From contig JAAZUY010000007.1 in assembly GCA_018623895.1 (NCBI GenBank), forward strand, positions 1 to 16,879: a stretch of DNA of 16,879 bases, read 5' to 3'. Below, one piece after another: positions 13,915 to 16,879 of this stretch (within the stretch, counting starts at the first letter, position 1; every line of letters begins with the position of its first letter). The notes under the pieces are model-generated. The model was given only the letters and a program-made list of their open reading frames with translations. It did not search any database and was not told where the DNA came from. Both the position numbers and the translations under genes were made by a program. The DNA comes from a bacterium. Its GTDB lineage: Bacteria; Bacillota_I; Bacilli_A; Acholeplasmatales; Acholeplasmataceae.

Positions 13915-14611
13915 TATTAGTTTTTAGATAACAAAAATATTCTTGATTACCTTTTTTCCCTTTCAAAGATGATTTTTTAACATATATAATATTATAACCT
14001 AAATTTTTAATCTCTGAAACAACAGAATCTAAAATCAATTTTGATTCTTTTTCGTCTTTAATAATATGCTTAGATTTCTCTTTTTGTTCAAATTGTGGTT
14101 TTATTAATGCTATTACTCTATTTGTTTTTTTGAATAAGTATTCTAATATTGGCAATATGGATGTAAACGATATATCAATAACTATTAAATCATTTTTTGG
14201 AATATCAAAATTTAGGATATTAGTTCCCTCATTTAAAATTATTTTTTCTTCATCAATAAGAGTTTGATCAAGTTGATTAGTTCCAACATCAACACAATAA
14301 ATTTTTTTGACGTTTTTCTCCAAGAGAACCTCAGTAAATCCTCCTTTTGATGAACCTACATCAATTACAATCTTATTATCTAATTCAATCTCAATATTTT
14401 CTAAAAACGAGATTAATTTATCTGCACCTCTACTGACATACTTATTTTTTTTTGTTATTTCAATAACATCTCCTTCCTTAAAAATATATGAAGGAGTTTT
14501 CACAACTTTTTGATTTATTTTTACAAACCCTCGTTTAATTAAATCTTTTGCTGCAGATCTGCTTTTTAATAAGTGATGCTCTTTTAAATAAGAATCTAAT
14601 CGATTTTTCAT
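13898..14611 (-). CDS. tlyA: TlyA-family rRNA 2'-O-methyltransferase
   Basis: A 237-residue protein, shorter than the common roughly 270. An N-terminal S4 RNA-binding domain (about 2-60: RLDSYLKEHHLLKSRSAAKDL) is followed by KYVSRGADKL, the usual linker, and an FtsJ-like methyltransferase domain. The S-adenosylmethionine motif is VIDVGSSKGGFTE (82-94), then IVIDISFTS (143-151) and ALIKPQFE (168-175), which supplies the catalytic lysine region. The family methylates ribose in 16S and/or 23S rRNA; hemolysin annotations of homologues are historical. ATG at 14611 overlaps the xseB TGA by 4 bp with only a weak ribosome binding site. Its place between xseB and recN is the classic Bacillota position, with argR missing between tlyA and recN. 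Confidence 0.95.
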   Translation of the reverse strand: MKNRLDSYLKEHHLLKSRSAAKDLIKRGFVKINQKVVKTPSYIFKEGDVIEITKKNKYVSRGADKLISFLENIEIELDNKIVIDVGSSKGGFTEVLLEKNVKKIYCVDVGTNQLDQTLIDEEKIILNEGTNILNFDIPKNDLIVIDISFTSILPILEYLFKKTNRVIALIKPQFEQKEKSKHIIKDEKESKLILDSVVSEIKNLGYNIIYVKKSSLKGKKGNQEYFCYLKTNNDKKS

Positions 14612-14793
14612 TCTTTATTTTCTTTAACTATTACTTTTTCAGCTGATTCTAAAATCTCATAACACTCTTTTGCTAGTTTTATTCCATTTTTGTATTCTTC
14701 AACTGCATCTTCTAAATTTATGTCTTTTTTCTCTAATTTAGCAACAACTTCTTCTAATTCTTTTAACATCATCTCGAATGATTTATTCTTCAT
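14608..14793 (-). CDS. xseB: Exodeoxyribonuclease VII small subunit
   Basis: A 61-residue, highly charged helical protein. The order SFEMMLKELEEVVAKLEK, NLEDAVEEYKNGIKLAKEC and a final acidic-basic helix is the standard XseB pattern of two antiparallel helices. Several copies bind one XseA subunit to form exonuclease VII, which degrades single-stranded DNA from both ends. ATG at 14793 has a strong AAAGGAGGT 8 bases upstream, the best ribosome binding site in this operon, fitting the need for excess small subunit. The start lies 11 bp inside xseA and the end overlaps tlyA by ATGA. Confidence 0.97.
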   Translation of the reverse strand: MKNKSFEMMLKELEEVVAKLEKKDINLEDAVEEYKNGIKLAKECYEILESAEKVIVKENKE

Positions 14794-15991
14794 TATTTTT
14801 TACCTCCTTTGATAAAACTTTTGCTTCTAATTTGCCATCATACATAGTAATATCAAGATTATTTCCAATCTCTACTTTTTTTACACTTTTTAAAAGCTTA
14901 TTATTTTGTTTTATTATACTATAGCCTTTTTTCATTATATTTAGTGGATTCAAATTTATTATACTTGTCCTGAAAATTTCATATTTGTATCTTTTATTAT
15001 CAATTATCTGTTTGAAGTATTTTGATAAATTCATTTTAAGTATTTTAAGGTTTTCATATCTTTTTACTATAAGGTTTTTTGGAGAAGATACCTCTAAACG
15101 TTTCTCTAGATTATGAATCTTTATAGTATTCTCATCAATTTTTTCATATAGTCTTCTTCTAATTCTTTTTGAATTCTCAATGATTTTACTTATTATTTCT
15201 TTGCTATTTGGAGTAGCTAATTCAGCTGCAGCTGTAGGTGTTGGAGCTCTTAGATCTGAAACAAAATCTGCAATTGTAAAGTCTGTTTCATGACCTACTG
15301 CACTAATTATTGGAATTTTTGAATTAAATATTGCTTCAGCTACTACAAGCTCATTAAATCCCCACAAATCTTCAATTGATCCTCCACCTCTACCAACTAT
15401 TAATATATCAACTTCATTATTTAAATTTGCAATTTTAATTTGATTTGAAATTGTTTCAGCTGCTCTTGGACCCTGAACCTGAGAAGAATATAAAATTATT
15501 TCACACAACCTATATCTTCTATTAATTGTATTTGAAATATCTTTTATTACTGCACCAGTGTTGGATGTAACAACACCAATCTTTTTTGGAAATAAAGGTA
15601 TGCTTTTTTTATTCTCAATTTTAAAATAACCCTTTTTTTCTAAGTCTGATTTTAACTTTTCAAATTTCAAATATAAATCTCCAACTCCATCATACGTTAA
15701 ATTATAAACTTGAATTGAATAAGATCCACTTGGCTCATATACAGAAATTTTTCCTTCAATAAGAACCTTATCTCCATCTTTAAGGTTTATTTTCAGCTTT
15801 GAAGCATTACTTGAAAACATAATTGCATTAATTTGGGAATAAGTATCTTTTAATGAAAAATATAAATGACCTCTTGAATGCTTTTTAAAGTTAGAAATTT
15901 CTCCTTTAATTCTTATAGTTGAAAGATGCTCATCATACTCTAACTTAGTTTTTATATACTTATTCAATGCAGAGACAGTTAAATATTTCAT
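14783..15991 (-). CDS. xseA: Exodeoxyribonuclease VII large subunit
   Basis: The catalytic subunit of exonuclease VII. Its 402 residues are fewer than the roughly 450 typical of Escherichia coli or Bacillus, mostly from a shorter C-terminal coiled coil. An N-terminal OB-fold spans about 1-105 (VSALNKYIKTKLE, then IRIKGEISNFKKHSRGHLYF). The nuclease core has IGVVTSNTGAVIKDI (138-152), VGRGGGSIEDLWGFNE (199-214), SAVGHETDFTIADFVSDLRA (230-249) and PTPTAAAELATP. A charged helical tail follows from about 270. ATG at 15991 overlaps the nusB TGA by 4 bp and has AAAGGA 7 bases upstream. The gene sits directly after nusB; folD, usually between them in Bacillus, is absent here. Confidence 0.98.
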   Translation of the reverse strand: MKYLTVSALNKYIKTKLEYDEHLSTIRIKGEISNFKKHSRGHLYFSLKDTYSQINAIMFSSNASKLKINLKDGDKVLIEGKISVYEPSGSYSIQVYNLTYDGVGDLYLKFEKLKSDLEKKGYFKIENKKSIPLFPKKIGVVTSNTGAVIKDISNTINRRYRLCEIILYSSQVQGPRAAETISNQIKIANLNNEVDILIVGRGGGSIEDLWGFNELVVAEAIFNSKIPIISAVGHETDFTIADFVSDLRAPTPTAAAELATPNSKEIISKIIENSKRIRRRLYEKIDENTIKIHNLEKRLEVSSPKNLIVKRYENLKILKMNLSKYFKQIIDNKRYKYEIFRTSIINLNPLNIMKKGYSIIKQNNKLLKSVKKVEIGNNLDITMYDGKLEAKVLSKEVKNNEE

Positions 15992-16374
15992 TGTAATTCC
16001 TTTGAAATTTTATCTAATAATTTGTTATTAAATTTTACTTGCTTATCATCATCTAAATTTGAATAAATTTTAGTTAAGTTTAATGCCTCATTTATTGCTA
16101 TTTCTTTAGGCAATTTTTCAAAAAGCATTTCAAATAAAGCAAGTCGTATTATTGATCTATCAACTATCGAAAGTCTACTAAATCTATAATTTGTTAAGTG
16201 CTTATCAATTATTGGATCTAAGGTATTGTATTGACTAGTAATTTTAAGAAATCTATCTTTTTGAATATTTAACTCACAATGTTTCTTGAATTCTTCTAAA
16301 TTGCATTCATAGAAATCGAATTGATAAAGCATCTCCATCATAGATATTCTTTTTTGGTGCATATTATTTTTCAT
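15988..16374 (-). CDS. nusB: Transcription antitermination factor NusB
   Basis: An all-helical 128-residue RNA-binding protein that works with NusE (ribosomal protein S10) at boxA in rRNA leaders. Family signs are the N-terminal RISMMEMLYQFDF helix, the central VDRSIIRLALFEMLFE segment (about 71-86), the invariant-type KEIAINEALNLTKIYS (about 90-105), and the closing FNNKLLDKI. ATG at 16374 has GAGGA at about 16379-16383. It is the first gene of the operon nusB-xseA-xseB-tlyA-recN, starting just downstream of the potD-like terminator, with a very short predicted leader. No boxA is visible in this window. Confidence 0.96.
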   Translation of the reverse strand: MKNNMHQKRISMMEMLYQFDFYECNLEEFKKHCELNIQKDRFLKITSQYNTLDPIIDKHLTNYRFSRLSIVDRSIIRLALFEMLFEKLPKEIAINEALNLTKIYSNLDDDKQVKFNNKLLDKISKELQ

Positions 16375-16389
16375 ATAATCCTCATAATT

Positions 16390-16398
16390 ATTTTATCA
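16390..16398 (-). promoter_or_regulatory. Extended -10 promoter of the nusB-recN operon
   Basis: On the minus strand TGATAAAAT provides a -10 (16390-16395) with TGN extension, ending 15 bases before the nusB ATG and implying a leader of about 8-10 nt. An alternative -10, TATTAT (16398-16403), would lengthen the leader by about 8 nt. The -35 region falls in the T-rich arm of the upstream terminator. Confidence 0.45.
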
Positions 16399-16412
16399 TA
16401 ATATTTTCATTC

Positions 16413-16443
16413 AAAAAAAAGAAGTCAAACGACTTCTTTTTTT
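16413..16443 (-). terminator. Rho-independent terminator after the potD-like gene
   Basis: A perfect stem centred on GAAGTC-AAAC-GACTTC (16421-16436) is extended by A and T runs to about 13 bp. On the minus strand it starts within the potD-like stop codon and ends in eight T. It is nearly symmetric, so it could also stop rightward transcription. It separates the polyamine transporter from nusB. Confidence 0.9.
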
Positions 16444-16879
16444 AACTGGATCTAATTAAAGCCCATAATTCAGCTAGTGCTTGTTTGCTTTCAGGATTAA
16501 ATCTAAAGATTGAATCATTAGGTCTGATAGCAACTCTATAAGACTGCTCTGAGTAATAACCATCTAAAATAATATCTTCTAATACATCTTTTCTTGGAGC
16601 AGTATATCCTACATAATCTGAATTTTGATACATGCTTTCATAACTTGACATAAAATTTATAAAATCGTAAGCTAAATCTTTGTTTTTTGCATTTTTAGGA
16701 ATAACGAATGCATCAAGCCATACATTGGTTCCTGATGAAGGTACAAAATATCCTAGGTCTTCATTTTCACTCATTAAATAAACCGCATCCCCTGAATAAG
16801 AAACTGCCATAGCATATTTTGTATTTCCTTTTTCAAGCATATCATCAAAAATTTCATCAGTAGCGTATACTGAATCTGA
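16442..16879 (-). CDS. potD: Polyamine ABC transporter substrate-binding protein, C-terminal part (cut by window edge)
   Basis: The reading frame is open to the right edge, so the gene starts outside the window; the last 145 residues are visible. An internal ATG at 16840 is not the start, because family sequence continues upstream of it (SVYATDEIFDDMLEKG). PotD-type landmarks are KYAMAVSYSGDAVYLM, then SSGTNVWLDAFVIPKNAKN, whose W-x-D matches the polyamine-contacting Trp255 and Asp257 of Escherichia coli PotD. DFINFMSSYESM and YVGYTAPRKDVLED follow, typical of the lobe and hinge. The role is capture of spermidine or putrescine outside the membrane for a PotABC importer. Whether the N-terminus carries a lipoprotein signal or a PotC fusion, as in some Mollicutes, cannot be seen. 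The gene ends in a strong terminator, marking the end of that operon. Confidence 0.9.
   Translation of the reverse strand, partial: SDSVYATDEIFDDMLEKGNTKYAMAVSYSGDAVYLMSENEDLGYFVPSSGTNVWLDAFVIPKNAKNKDLAYDFINFMSSYESMYQNSDYVGYTAPRKDVLEDIILDGYYSEQSYRVAIRPNDSIFRFNPESKQALAELWALIRSS

Noticed and set aside
14783..15991. xseA truncated by a frameshift
   Set aside because: It is shorter than average, but the nuclease core is complete and the stop lies at the normal overlap with xseB; the loss is in the variable coiled-coil tail.
16442..16840. A complete 132-residue protein starting at ATG 16840
   Set aside because: The frame stays open to the window edge with PotD-like residues before that ATG, so it is the C-terminal part of a longer gene.

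Overview
The window is AT-rich, tightly packed DNA from a small-genome relative of the Bacillota. The best guess is a Mollicutes-type lineage close to Acholeplasmatales or Izemoplasmatales. Support comes from the very low GC content, heavy use of AT-ending codons, 4-bp ATGA gene overlaps, clear AGGAG ribosome binding sites, a stripped-down version of the Bacillota nusB-to-recN cluster, and a Bacillota-style guanine riboswitch. UGA is a stop here: four genes end in TGA inside ATGA overlaps, and tryptophan at conserved sites is TGG. So this is the standard bacterial code, not the Mycoplasma/Spiroplasma code. The taxonomic placement is inference.

Nearly everything reads on the minus strand, right to left. 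(1) The right edge holds the 3' part of a polyamine ABC transporter binding protein (potD-like), closed by a strong terminator. (2) nusB-xseA-xseB-tlyA-recN form one overlapping operon for antitermination, exonuclease VII, rRNA methylation and DNA repair. (3) A plus-strand gene for a 53-residue single-pass membrane protein, with its own promoter and terminator, converges on recN. (4) A 290-bp divergent control region holds a LacI/CcpA-like palindrome, a promoter, a guanine-class purine riboswitch and its attenuator, all leading into an AzgA/PbuG-type purine permease that ends in another strong terminator. (5) A DEAD-box RNA helicase and endonuclease IV form a coupled pair. (6) glgA (glycogen synthase) stands alone on the plus strand. 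(7) purA-purB are followed, with no visible terminator, by a membrane-anchored thioredoxin-like gene, argS, tRNA-Leu(CAA), an orphan PTS EIIC-type protein and an unknown six-helix membrane protein.

The clearest functional theme is purine salvage. The riboswitch-controlled permease would import hypoxanthine or guanine, and PurA and PurB convert IMP to AMP. The second theme is DNA repair and nucleic-acid processing (RecN, exonuclease VII, endonuclease IV, helicase). No mobile element, CRISPR array, phage gene or rRNA was seen, and the gene content is mostly housekeeping. The more unusual points are the zero-base junction between the argS stop codon and tRNA-Leu, recurring promoters that imply 8-10 nt leaders, the 31-bp operator-like dyad, an active-site motif change in the solitary GlgA, and several uncharacterised membrane proteins. 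No convincing previously undescribed system was found.
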